NCBI RefSeq assembly: GCF_030503735.1
Contig: NZ_CP073096.1
Span: forward strand, 1,736,001 to 1,800,000
DNA length: 64,000 bases
From: Corynebacterium tuberculostearicum
GTDB taxonomy: Bacteria; Actinomycetota; Actinomycetes; Mycobacteriales; Mycobacteriaceae
Direction of reading: 5' to 3'
The notes under the pieces were generated by a model, which was not told where the DNA came from, ran no database searches, and saw only the letters and a list, made by a program, of their open reading frames with translations. This document shows, piece after piece, positions 41,443 to 49,356 of this stretch; the first letter of the stretch is position 1; each line of letters opens with the position of its first letter. A program made the translations under genes and the position numbers.

Positions 41443-41448
41443 TAGATT
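41443..41448 (+). promoter_or_regulatory. -10 box TAGATT of the quinone oxidoreductase gene
   Basis: TAGATT ends 7 nt before the ATG at 41456. This supports MATTKMKAIVQ as the true N-terminus over the longer open frame from 41354. Confidence 0.55.
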
Positions 41449-41455
41449 GGGGCCC

Positions 41456-42427
41456 ATGGCTACAACAAAAATGAAGGCAATTGTCCAGACCAACCCACAG
41501 GAGCGCCGGTCCCTAGAGCTCCACGAAGTTGATGTCCCGCAGCTGCAACCAGGTGAAGTACTCGTCAAGGTACACGCTGCTGGCGTTAATCGCGGCGATA
41601 TCTTGCAAACGATGGGTGCCTACCCGCCACCACCGGGAGCGTCCGAAATCTTGGGGCTAGAGGCAGCCGGCACCATCGCGGATGCCGGGTATACGAACTG
41701 GGAGGTAGGCACCGAGGTGGGCTGCCTGCTTGCCGGTGGTGGCTACGCCGAATACGTAGCGGTTCCGCAGGGCCAGCTGCTTCCCGTGCCCAAGGGGTTG
41801 AGCGTTGAGGAAACTGCCGCAGTGGTTGAAGTCGGATGCACCGTCTGGTCCAACCTTGGCATCGAGGCGGGCCTACACGAGGGCCAGCGCGTGCTCATCC
41901 ACGGCGGTGGCGGCGGTATCGGTACTTTCGCCATTCAGGTGGCCAAGGCGCTGGGCGCAGAGGTAGCGGTCACGGCCGGTTCTGAGGAGAAGCTGGATCG
42001 TTGCCGCGAGCTGGGCGCCGATATTCTCATCAACTATAAGGAGCACGACTTCGTAGAAGAGTTGAAGGGAAGCTGCGACGTCATTTTGGACATCATCGGC
42101 GCGAAATATCTGGAAAAGAATATGAAGAGCCTGGCTAAGGACGGCAAGCTCATCATCATCGGCATGCAGGGCGGCACCAAGGCGGAAATCAACTTGGGCG
42201 CCATGCTGCCCAAGCGCCTGACCATCCAGGGCACGACGTTGCGCGCCCGCGACTTAGAAGACAAGGCACAGATTGTGGCGGGCACGGTAGAAAATGTGTG
42301 GCCCATGCTGGAAGACGGCCGCGTAAAGCACGCGCTGCACGCTACTTACCCGCTTGCCGACGCCGCCCAAGCCCACACTGCCCTAGACAGCGGCGAGGTC
42401 ACCGGCACCTTGGTGCTTACCGTTTAA
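41456..42427 (+). CDS. Zinc-independent MDR quinone oxidoreductase
   Basis: 323 aa, NAD(P)H-dependent medium-chain reductase of the quinone oxidoreductase (PIG3-like) branch. The GroES-like N-domain carries NRGDILQTMGAYPPPPGASE, and the Rossmann motif is HGGGGGIGTFAIQVAKALG. The catalytic zinc ligands of alcohol dehydrogenases are absent, as is usual in this branch. It corresponds in position to M. tuberculosis Rv3777 at the edge of the galactan cluster. Its stop overlaps the convergent desulfurase-like gene by 4 nt (TTAA). Confidence 0.9.
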   Translation: MATTKMKAIVQTNPQERRSLELHEVDVPQLQPGEVLVKVHAAGVNRGDILQTMGAYPPPPGASEILGLEAAGTIADAGYTNWEVGTEVGCLLAGGGYAEYVAVPQGQLLPVPKGLSVEETAAVVEVGCTVWSNLGIEAGLHEGQRVLIHGGGGGIGTFAIQVAKALGAEVAVTAGSEEKLDRCRELGADILINYKEHDFVEELKGSCDVILDIIGAKYLEKNMKSLAKDGKLIIIGMQGGTKAEINLGAMLPKRLTIQGTTLRARDLEDKAQIVAGTVENVWPMLEDGRVKHALHATYPLADAAQAHTALDSGEVTGTLVLTV

Positions 42428-43680
42428 GCCAGCGAGGCTACAACACGCGTCAGGTGCTCAACGTCGTGATAGGTATTAAAGGGGCCAAGCGCAACCGTCA
42501 CGGCGCCACCGATTTCTTCCACGCCCATTTCCGTAAGCAACGGGGTTTGTGGGGCAAGCGTAGTGACGAGCCCGTTGTCAAAGAGGCGCTTGTACACGGT
42601 CTCTGCAGGAACGCCCCTTACGGCAAAGGTAAGGCGGGGCAGGCGATCATCGGATGCGCCGGCGGCCGCTTCCCCAGTCACGCCGAGGATATGAACGGCT
42701 GGCAGGGTGCTCAAGAAGGAATAGAGATCAGCGCGCAGATCCTCTAGGTAGACGCTGAGCGCATCCATGGAGGTGCGCAGGCGCTTGCGGCGCGAGCCAC
42801 TCTCCCCACCGGCTAGGGCGGCAAGATGGTCCACGAGCGGTCCGACACCGCCGGCCAGGCCAGAGGAAATGGGTGTTTCCAGCTTGCGGGCGCCCTTGCC
42901 GGTATGCACCGGATCGAGGGTATCGAGACGGCGGAACATGCGAGTATCGCGGAAGACCAAAGCTGCTAGCTGCGGTCCGCCCAGCAGTCCCAAGTCGAGG
43001 CCCAAGATATCGGCGCCGAGCTCATCAAAGTTGATGGGGCGATAGGGGGCGATAGCAGAGACGTCGAGAAGCGTCCAGGCACGGGAGCGCTCATGGACCG
43101 TATCGATGATCTCAGCCGCTGGGGAAACAGTGCCCAAAAGTTCGTGCGCGGCAGAAAAGGCGACAAGCCGCGTAGAGCCGTCGACAAGCTCTGCGAACTG
43201 GAATCCTGGCAATTCGCCTGTTCCCAAGTCCGGCTGGGCCCAACGAGTTTCCGCCTTGACCTCAGAAAACGCCGAGTACAAAGACGGTGGATCGAGCTTG
43301 GAGAGCACCAGTGAGGAATTGCTGCCTAAAAGCGGGCGCGCCGCATGTGCCAAGGACTGGTAGAGCACCGGCAGGGAGGGGCCAAGCACCACGCGATCCG
43401 CCTTGGAACCGGTTAGATCCGCTACGGCCATGCGCGCAGCGGTGTAATTGCCATCTCCTTCCAAGCGGCCCGGCGCGGGCGTGGCAGAGTGGGCACCGCC
43501 TGGCCCTTCCTGAGTGGCCACCGCAGTGGACATACGGAAGGAGCGAGCCACGCCGGAGGCTACTCGCTCAGAAATCTGGGGAACCGCGTGCGCGTTGAGA
43601 TAGGTCCAACCATCAGATAGCCCGGTGTATAAACCGCGCACACTGAATACGTCATAGTGCGCCGAAGCTCCTGCTGGCAT
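42424..43680 (-). CDS. Cysteine-desulfurase-like (class V aminotransferase fold) protein lacking the PLP lysine
   Basis: About 418 aa from the ATG at 43680 (43716 is an alternative). The fold follows the SufS/IscS pattern: AAHELLGTVSPAAEIID stands where the catalytic HxSNVTG region lies, then LLDVSAIAPYRPINFDELGA where VDGAQ would be. In the family this is followed by S-x-H-K, the PLP Schiff-base lysine; here it reads LGLDLGLLGGPQLAALVF and no lysine is present. The Asp of the PLP-binding pair remains. It probably cannot form the internal aldimine. Its position matches Rv3778c beside the M. tuberculosis galactan export genes. Divergent from wzm. Confidence 0.8.
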   Translation of the reverse strand: MPAGASAHYDVFSVRGLYTGLSDGWTYLNAHAVPQISERVASGVARSFRMSTAVATQEGPGGAHSATPAPGRLEGDGNYTAARMAVADLTGSKADRVVLGPSLPVLYQSLAHAARPLLGSNSSLVLSKLDPPSLYSAFSEVKAETRWAQPDLGTGELPGFQFAELVDGSTRLVAFSAAHELLGTVSPAAEIIDTVHERSRAWTLLDVSAIAPYRPINFDELGADILGLDLGLLGGPQLAALVFRDTRMFRRLDTLDPVHTGKGARKLETPISSGLAGGVGPLVDHLAALAGGESGSRRKRLRTSMDALSVYLEDLRADLYSFLSTLPAVHILGVTGEAAAGASDDRLPRLTFAVRGVPAETVYKRLFDNGLVTTLAPQTPLLTEMGVEEIGGAVTVALGPFNTYHDVEHLTRVVASLA

Positions 43681-43841
43681 TACGGTCCCTTCTTTTTTCG
43701 CGCTAGGCATCGCCACTCCGTGGCGGTCGATTCCCTACTGTATACGCGTTTGCCGCAAGTTTCCCAAATCTGGATTTTCGCTGAATATGGCTGTTTTCGC
43801 AGGCTGGCGGCGTGTAGTTCCCGTTTGCCCAGCCCGCGCGC

Positions 43842-43847
43842 TAGGGT
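43842..43847 (+). promoter_or_regulatory. -10 box TAGGGT of wzm
   Basis: TAGGGT ends 7 nt before the GTG at 43855, which fixes the wzm start and implies a leaderless wzm-wzt message. Confidence 0.55.
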
Positions 43848-43854
43848 GTTGAGC

Positions 43855-44745
43855 GTGCAAGATAACAATCAACTGCGCGCTGATATCGCCCGCATGACCT
43901 CTCAGCCAGACAGCGAGGCCACCCCAGCGTCCCAGTCCCAGACCCTCAAGGCCGCCTTCGCGGATCTTGCGCAGGGTGCACAGCAGCGCGAGCTGTGGTT
44001 CAAGCTGGGTATTCAAGATATTAAGCAGCGCTACCGCCGCTCCGTCCTGGGCCCATTTTGGATCACCATCGCCACCGGCGTGATGGCCCTAGCCCTGGGC
44101 CTGCTGTATTCCATGCTCTTCCAGATTCCCGTAGCGGAGTTCCTCCCCCACGTCACCGTGGGCCTTATTATGTGGACCTTCATCTCGGGCTGCATTAAGG
44201 AAGGCTCCACCGTCTTCATTGACAATGAGGGCTTAATTAAACAGCTGCCCGCTCCCCTTTCGGTGCACGTTTACCGCCTCGTATGGCGCCAGACACTGTT
44301 TTTGGGCCATAACCTCATCATCTGGTTGCTGCTTATCCTTATCTTCCCGCGCAGCCTAGGCTGGGAGTTCTTCCTGTTTATCCCTGGTTTGGCATTGCTG
44401 TTGGTCAACGGCGTATGGGTCACGATGTTCTTTGGCATTATCGCCACCCGCTTCCGCGACGTAGCCCCACTGCTGGAAGCTTTGACCCAGCTGCTGTTTT
44501 ACGTCACTCCGATTGTGTGGATGACCAATACCTTGAAGGACCAGGGCGGTGCGGTAGCCGGCCGCGCCCGCATCGCGGAAATCAACCCGCTCTACCACTA
44601 CATGGAAATCGTCCGTGCGCCCATGATCGGCGAGCCGGTGGCCGCCTACCACTGGTGGATCGTCATCGGCTGCACCGTTCTCGGCCTGCTCATCGCCGGC
44701 TTGGTCATGCGCAAGTGGCGCTTCCGCGTCAGTTACTGGGTTTAA
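43855..44745 (+). CDS. wzm: Galactan ABC exporter, membrane subunit (Wzm/RfbD type)
   Basis: 296 aa, GTG start, six membrane helices after a ~55-residue cytoplasmic N-terminus (ABC-2 type). With Wzt it moves the lipid-linked galactan of arabinogalactan across the inner membrane (Rv3783-like). The family phrase LWFKLGIQDIKQRYRRSVLG and the GPFWITIATGVMALALGLLY segment are clear, and NPLYHYMEIVRAP precedes the last loop. The wzt gene begins 46 nt later. The longer frame from 43657 is rejected because it overlaps the divergent gene and the -10 box. Confidence 0.92.
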   Translation: MQDNNQLRADIARMTSQPDSEATPASQSQTLKAAFADLAQGAQQRELWFKLGIQDIKQRYRRSVLGPFWITIATGVMALALGLLYSMLFQIPVAEFLPHVTVGLIMWTFISGCIKEGSTVFIDNEGLIKQLPAPLSVHVYRLVWRQTLFLGHNLIIWLLLILIFPRSLGWEFFLFIPGLALLLVNGVWVTMFFGIIATRFRDVAPLLEALTQLLFYVTPIVWMTNTLKDQGGAVAGRARIAEINPLYHYMEIVRAPMIGEPVAAYHWWIVIGCTVLGLLIAGLVMRKWRFRVSYWV

Positions 44746-44791
44746 GCCCACGCCCTGCACTTCCTGAGATTCCTCGAAAGGATACAGACTG

Positions 44792-45595
44792 ATGGTCTCG
44801 ATTGATACGTATAACGCGTGCGTGGACTTTCCCATCTTTGATGCCAAATCCCGCTCGCTAAAGAAGGCCATGCTTTCTTCGGCCGGCGGCGCCATTGGCA
44901 AAACTGCCCAGAACACCGTCGTGGTGGAGGCGTTAAAGGATATTAACCTGCACCTGCGCGAGGGCGATCGCGTGGGTTTGGTGGGCCATAACGGCGCCGG
45001 CAAGTCCACCCTGCTGCGCCTTTTATCTGGCATTTACGAGCCCACCCGTGGTTCTGCCGATGTGCGCGGCCGCGTGGCCCCCGTCTTTGATTTGGGCGTG
45101 GGCATGGACCCAGAGGTCTCTGGCTACGACAACATCATTATCCGTGGCCTCTTTTTGGGCCAGTCCATCAAGCAGATGAAGAAAAAAATGGATGAGATTG
45201 CGGAGTTTTCTGAACTCGGCGATTATCTCTCCATGCCGCTGCGCACCTATTCCACCGGTATGCGCGTGCGTTTGGCACTTGGCGTGGTGACTTCCATTGA
45301 ACCGGAAATCCTGCTGCTGGATGAGGGCATCGGCGCTGTCGACGCCGCTTTCATGGCCAAGGCCCGTGTGCGCCTGCAAGAGCTGGTGAAGCGCTCCGGC
45401 ATCCTGGTCTTTGCCTCCCACTCCAATGACTTTTTGGCGCAGCTGTGTAATACCGCGCTGTGGATTGACCACGGCGAGATCCGCTCGGTAGGCGAAGTTT
45501 CTGACGTTGTCGGTGAGTACGAGGGCCCAGAGGTTGGAGAATACGTCCGCGACCTGCGCGAGCGATTTGAAAATGAGGATACAAGCGACAACTAA
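44792..45595 (+). CDS. wzt: Galactan ABC exporter, ATPase subunit (Wzt/RfbE type)
   Basis: 267 aa, cytoplasmic ATPase partner of Wzm. Walker A GHNGAGKSTLLRLL (about 69-82), signature TYSTGMRVRLALG (about 153) and Walker B ILLLDEGIGAVDAAF are intact, with the D-loop and H-loop (ASHSNDF). It lacks the C-terminal polysaccharide-binding domain of O-antigen Wzt proteins, as in mycobacterial RfbE, so it should export without end-group recognition. GAAAGGAT lies 8 nt before the ATG. Confidence 0.94.
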   Translation: MVSIDTYNACVDFPIFDAKSRSLKKAMLSSAGGAIGKTAQNTVVVEALKDINLHLREGDRVGLVGHNGAGKSTLLRLLSGIYEPTRGSADVRGRVAPVFDLGVGMDPEVSGYDNIIIRGLFLGQSIKQMKKKMDEIAEFSELGDYLSMPLRTYSTGMRVRLALGVVTSIEPEILLLDEGIGAVDAAFMAKARVRLQELVKRSGILVFASHSNDFLAQLCNTALWIDHGEIRSVGEVSDVVGEYEGPEVGEYVRDLRERFENEDTSDN

Positions 45596-45679
45596 CAGCG
45601 CTCATTTTTCGCATCTCGCCTCCGCTGCGCGGAGTGTTTCTGCGTTAGCCCGCCCCAACCCGGTGGCAAGATGGAACGC

Positions 45680-46594
45680 ATGACTGCCACCCTGACTTCC
45701 ACCGGTTCCACCGCCGCCGTCATTGTTACCCATCAGCGCGCCGAACTATTGCGGGCTTCGCTTGCACAGGTGGTACACCAAACCCACCCTGTGCAGTGGG
45801 TAGTCGTGGTGGATAATGGCGCAGAAGATGCGGTGCGCGAGCTCGTGGAATCCATGGCGGGTGACCGCGGTGTTTATGTGCCCTCAGAGACCAACCTGGG
45901 CGGCGCTGGCGGCTTTGCACTGGGCTTTCTCACCGCGCTTTCTTTGGGTGCCGATGCCGTGTGGTGCGCCGATGATGATGGGCGCCCCGCCGATCACGCG
46001 GTACTTGCGGAGCTGTATCGGGTAGCCGAGGCCAACCGCCTGCACGAGGTTTCTCCCGCGGTGTGCAATATCGACGATCCCGGCCGGTTAGCCTTCCCTT
46101 TGCGCCAAGGGTTGGTGTGGCGCCGCCGCATGGATGAGCTGGAGGGCGACTTCCTGCCGGGCATTGCCTCGCTGTTTAATGGCGCGTTGATTTCGGCGGC
46201 AGCCATGGAGGTTATTGGGGTGCCGGACTATCGCCTCTTTATCCGCGGCGATGAGGTGGAATACCACCGCCGGCTGGTAAATTCAGGGCTCTCCTTCGGC
46301 ACAGCACTAACCACCAGCTACCTGCACCCAGACGGCTCGGATGAGTTCAAACCAATTCTGGGCGGCAAGATGCACACGCAGTACCCAGAGGGCGAGTTCA
46401 AGCGCTTTTTCACTTACCGCAATCGCGGCTACCTGCTGTGGCAGCGCGGCATGCGCAAGCTACTGCCGCAGGAATTTGCCCGCTTTGGCTGGTTCTTCTT
46501 GGTCCAGCGCCACGACCCGGTCGGCTTTATCGAATGGCTAAAACTCCACAACCGCGGGCGCCAAGAAGATTTCCGCCGCCCTAACCAGGGCTAG
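45680..46594 (+). CDS. glfT1: Galactofuranosyltransferase GlfT1
   Basis: 304 aa, GT2-family enzyme that adds the first Galf residues to the rhamnosyl-GlcNAc linker on decaprenyl phosphate. The N-terminal TLTSTGSTAAVIVTHQRAEL opens the fold. The acidic nucleotide-sugar/metal motif is WCADDDGRPADHAV (about 97), and GDEVEYHRRLV resembles the catalytic ED-x-E region. The ATG at 45680 is preferred (CAAGAT 7 nt upstream); ATG at 45671 is possible. The stop overlaps the convergent GtrA gene by 4 nt (CTAG). Confidence 0.88.
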   Translation: MTATLTSTGSTAAVIVTHQRAELLRASLAQVVHQTHPVQWVVVVDNGAEDAVRELVESMAGDRGVYVPSETNLGGAGGFALGFLTALSLGADAVWCADDDGRPADHAVLAELYRVAEANRLHEVSPAVCNIDDPGRLAFPLRQGLVWRRRMDELEGDFLPGIASLFNGALISAAAMEVIGVPDYRLFIRGDEVEYHRRLVNSGLSFGTALTTSYLHPDGSDEFKPILGGKMHTQYPEGEFKRFFTYRNRGYLLWQRGMRKLLPQEFARFGWFFLVQRHDPVGFIEWLKLHNRGRQEDFRRPNQG

Positions 46595-47085
46595 GACGGA
46601 TCCTGCTTGGCGACGACCCTGACCCCAGCCTTCCTAAAAATAATCCAGCGTTGCACCGCAAAGTTCACCACGGTCGCGGTGCCCTGCGAGATAGCAAAGG
46701 CCACCACGAGGGAAAGGGTCGAGTTCCACTCCCAGTGGACGTCGAAAAGCTCAAAAAGGAACTTATAGGCCACCATATTGACCACGAAGGTCACGCCGTA
46801 GGTGGCAAGGACGCCGGCGAAGCGCACCGCGGTGGCTTCGGCCTGGAAGGTCCAGCGGCGATTGAGTAGATAGGCCGCCCAGGTACCGATAATAAAGCCC
46901 ACCGCACGGGCGGGGTCGGCGCTAAGCAGGCCGAAGCCGATCTGCAGGAGCCAGGTTAAGGAGACGTCGATAAGCGCGGCAAGCGCCCCCGTCACCGCGA
47001 ACTTGGCGCTTTGCGCGCGCAGGCTGGTCGAGCGCGAAGCCCGCTGAGCCGCGCCGCGCCACGTCCGTGAGGGGGCTGCTGCCAT
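46591..47085 (-). CDS. GtrA family membrane protein, copy A
   Basis: 164 aa, four membrane helices preceded by a basic N-terminus. GtrA proteins are flippase- or scaffold-like; the mycobacterial member at this locus (Rv3789) has been linked to decaprenyl-phospho-arabinose handling and AftA recruitment. The phrase FAVTGALAALIDVSLTWLLQ matches its paralogue immediately upstream (47086-47526), and the end QRWIIFRK recurs there as QRAFIFKEK. The two form a tandem duplication, with 0 nt between stop and start. Confidence 0.88.
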   Translation of the reverse strand: MAAAPSRTWRGAAQRASRSTSLRAQSAKFAVTGALAALIDVSLTWLLQIGFGLLSADPARAVGFIIGTWAAYLLNRRWTFQAEATAVRFAGVLATYGVTFVVNMVAYKFLFELFDVHWEWNSTLSLVVAFAISQGTATVVNFAVQRWIIFRKAGVRVVAKQDPS

Positions 47086-47526
47086 CTATTTTTCCTTAAA
47101 GATAAAGGCCCTTTGAATGGCAAAGTTGGTCACCGTGGCCACGCCTTGGGCGATGACGAAGGCGATGGTGTCTTTCACCGCACCCTCAAAGCCGAGAGCC
47201 ATAAGCGGCTCATTGAGCACCCAGTACAGGAAGTTTTGGACCGCAAAGGTAGAGGCGTACAAAATGCCCACGGTCGCGGCTGTGCGGCCAGACACCTTGG
47301 CTCCAAAGGTCCACCGCGCATTGGCCAGGTAGGCGGCGATGGTGCCAAAAACCCAACCGATCGCCTTGGCGGCGGAACGATGCAGCCCCAGATAGGTCAA
47401 TAAAAGCGTGAGACCATAGTCAATGGCGGCGGTAAATACGCCCACGGAAATAAAACGCACCAGCTGGGTGTGCAGCGAGGTGGATGAGGGCTTTACTTCT
47501 ACGGCGTCGTCAGCTGAATTAGTCAC
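47086..47526 (-). CDS. GtrA family membrane protein, copy B
   Basis: 146 aa, four membrane helices, paralogue of the next gene. TQLVRFISVGVFTAAIDYGL opens the conserved first helix, RWTFGAKVSG follows helix 2, and FAIQRAFIFKEK ends it. Its stop touches the ATG of the second copy, so both are cotranslated and may form a heterodimer. Upstream is the pRiA4b-like hypothetical gene, 11 nt away. Confidence 0.88.
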   Translation of the reverse strand: MTNSADDAVEVKPSSTSLHTQLVRFISVGVFTAAIDYGLTLLLTYLGLHRSAAKAIGWVFGTIAAYLANARWTFGAKVSGRTAATVGILYASTFAVQNFLYWVLNEPLMALGFEGAVKDTIAFVIAQGVATVTNFAIQRAFIFKEK

Positions 47527-47537
47527 GAGTGAGTAGC

Positions 47538-48434
47538 CTACCCGCGCAGGAGCGCTCGGTACATGTCCAGCCGGTCCACCGGCGCGGCGGATTCAGCACC
47601 ATAGGCACCGATACCGGCCAATTGTTTCAAGGATGCTGCGCATAGCTCGCGGATTTCGGCACCGGTAAGTGCCTTGCCGTCGTCATTGACCCAGCCGAGC
47701 ACATCCATGGTGGTCTCCACGACGGAATCGGTCAGCTCCGCGCCGCCCATACAGGAAAGGGCAAGCGCCATGGACCAAAAGGCATCTTTGCCTTCATGGG
47801 TCACCTCGCGAGGCAAGCTGGCGAGCACGCGGGAAGCATGCGGTGATAGGTCGGTTTCCCTGCCTAGGTCCATCGCTTGCAGCAGCGGGACGAAATCATA
47901 GAGTTTGGTGCGCTCAATCAAATCACGCACGGGCAAAGATACCGCGGAAAAGACCTCATCGGTTACCTCTTGCCCGGTCAATTCGCGGTTAACGCTGGTG
48001 AGTTCAAAGGGCTGGAAGAGCGAGCCCGAACCTCCCACGCACAAGGCCTCCGGGGTGCCGTTATCGCGCGGGTAAATATCGGCTACCACCAGTTCGAAAT
48101 CCCATAGGCCCCAAACGAAGTCGATCTGGTCTCCCACGCGCCATAGGAATTCGGAGGCCTGGCGTTCCGGATCAATGCGCTGACCACGGGCCTCTGTGTG
48201 TTCATAAAAGTGCCAGGGAGATTCTTCCTCTGGCAGGCCAAAGCAAATGCGCAGCACGCGGTGTAGCTGCGTAAAGGTCAGCGCATCGCTAAAACCAATC
48301 TGACGGTGCACCTCGCCATCGGCGCGAATATTCGCGGCTTGGCAGATGATGGTGAGGGGCTCGCGCTTGAGGGATACCACGCTATCGGCGCGTTTGGCCC
48401 GCGCCTGTGCGATATCGGTGACCCCTGCATTCAT
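47538..48434 (-). CDS. pRiA4b ORF3-like hypothetical protein
   Basis: 298 aa, cytoplasmic. Residues ~25-135 resemble the plasmid pRiA4b ORF-3 domain (LTFTQLHRVLRICFGLPEEE, then SPWHFYEH and later a WRVGDQIDFVWGLWDFELVV phrase, matching the LHxxIQxAFGW and YxFGDxWxH pattern), but this is a divergent match. The rest is helical. The ATG at 48434 is set by TATGGT 7 nt upstream (48442-48447 on the minus strand). Lies upstream of the GtrA pair; a link to cell-wall synthesis is only positional. Confidence 0.65.
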   Translation of the reverse strand: MNAGVTDIAQARAKRADSVVSLKREPLTIICQAANIRADGEVHRQIGFSDALTFTQLHRVLRICFGLPEEESPWHFYEHTEARGQRIDPERQASEFLWRVGDQIDFVWGLWDFELVVADIYPRDNGTPEALCVGGSGSLFQPFELTSVNRELTGQEVTDEVFSAVSLPVRDLIERTKLYDFVPLLQAMDLGRETDLSPHASRVLASLPREVTHEGKDAFWSMALALSCMGGAELTDSVVETTMDVLGWVNDDGKALTGAEIRELCAASLKQLAGIGAYGAESAAPVDRLDMYRALLRG

Positions 48435-48455
48435 GAGCCCCACCATACGCAAGTT

Positions 48456-48920
48456 TTAGGAAGCTAGTTTTGCAATATCGCGCGCTTCCAGCTCACTAAT
48501 GAGGAACGTCAGCGCCGCCCCAATGGCGCCCAAGAGGGTCCACGGCCGCTTGGCACCGCGCTTGCGCAGGAACTTCACCATCCGGCGGGAAAGGGCAACG
48601 TTCATCCACCCGCCCAGGATGAGCAGCAGCACCACTGCGGCAAAAATGGCCCAGGGCTTAAGACCCTGATCGGACATATCCTGTGGCGAGCGCGGCTCAT
48701 CGCCATCCTGCTCCGCATGTGCGTTGGTGTAGGCCACCAGGGCGCCAAAACCAAAGAAAGACAAGGTATAAGCAGTAATCAAACCGCCTTTGGATTTAAT
48801 CCAATCTGGATAAGAGGTCGCGATACCCACGGCGGCGGCCCGGGTGATGCGACCGGCCAGGGTGTCATCTAGGGCGTAATTATCTTGGTGCTGATCTTGC
48901 GTTTCGCGGTTGTTGGTCAT
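48456..48920 (-). CDS. Hypothetical membrane protein
   Basis: 154 aa. Helix 1 (GGLITAYTLSFFGFGALVAY) and helix 2 (WAIFAAVVLLLILGGWMNVA) flank a charged loop, with a possible third helix near LLGAIGAALTFLISELEARD. Not recognised. The ATG at 48920 follows TATAGT (48928-48933, minus strand) by 7 nt. Another leaderless promoter for the opposite gene begins only ~10 nt away, so the two start regions are tightly packed. Confidence 0.65.
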   Translation of the reverse strand: MTNNRETQDQHQDNYALDDTLAGRITRAAAVGIATSYPDWIKSKGGLITAYTLSFFGFGALVAYTNAHAEQDGDEPRSPQDMSDQGLKPWAIFAAVVLLLILGGWMNVALSRRMVKFLRKRGAKRPWTLLGAIGAALTFLISELEARDIAKLAS

Positions 48921-48927
48921 AGCGACT

Positions 48928-48947
48928 ACTATAAGCGGCGGTAAGCT
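48928..48947. promoter_or_regulatory. Divergent leaderless promoters
   Basis: TATAGT on the minus strand (48928-48933) is 7 nt before the ATG at 48920. TAAGCT on the plus strand (48942-48947) is 7 nt before the ATG at 48955. The two -10 boxes are separated by 8 nt, the same spacing as the gluQ/transporter pair. Confidence 0.5.
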
Positions 48948-48954
48948 GATGCGC

Positions 48955-49230
48955 ATGTACTCGGATAAGACAGAGCATATGACGCCGGCGCAGCAGGCGG
49001 CTCAGGATGTGCGTGCGGAAGACGATAAGCGCAACGGCCACTTCGAGGCCACGGAGCATACCGATGTGCCGTTGAGTCCTTTCATGACTCGCCTGATGGC
49101 AGAGGAATTGCCCATGCTGGATTCCTCCTCGCGCGCTCGTGTCTATGACCTTTTGCGGGAGTACGATGGCCCGACTATTGAATCTCAGGAAGAACTGCCG
49201 GAGGAAATCCGCGCGCTTATGGATCTATAA
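48955..49230 (+). CDS. Small acidic hypothetical protein
   Basis: 91 aa, acidic (ends EELPEEIRALMDL), no membrane segment. Contains SPFMTRLMAEELPMLDSSSR and VYDLLREYDG. I do not recognise the family. The ATG at 48955 follows TAAGCT by 7 nt; ATGs at 48949 and 48910 are also in frame. The gene stands 126 nt upstream of dprE1. Confidence 0.6.
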   Translation: MYSDKTEHMTPAQQAAQDVRAEDDKRNGHFEATEHTDVPLSPFMTRLMAEELPMLDSSSRARVYDLLREYDGPTIESQEELPEEIRALMDL

Positions 49231-49356
49231 ACGGACACATTCGGGCAGTACAAGCGTCCTTTTTGTTCCGAATATCACTCGCGTCACTCCATCTACCCTT
49301 GTGTGATCTAGGTAGGCTAGAGAGGCGATACACATCCGTCGAGCAAAGAGTAAGAG

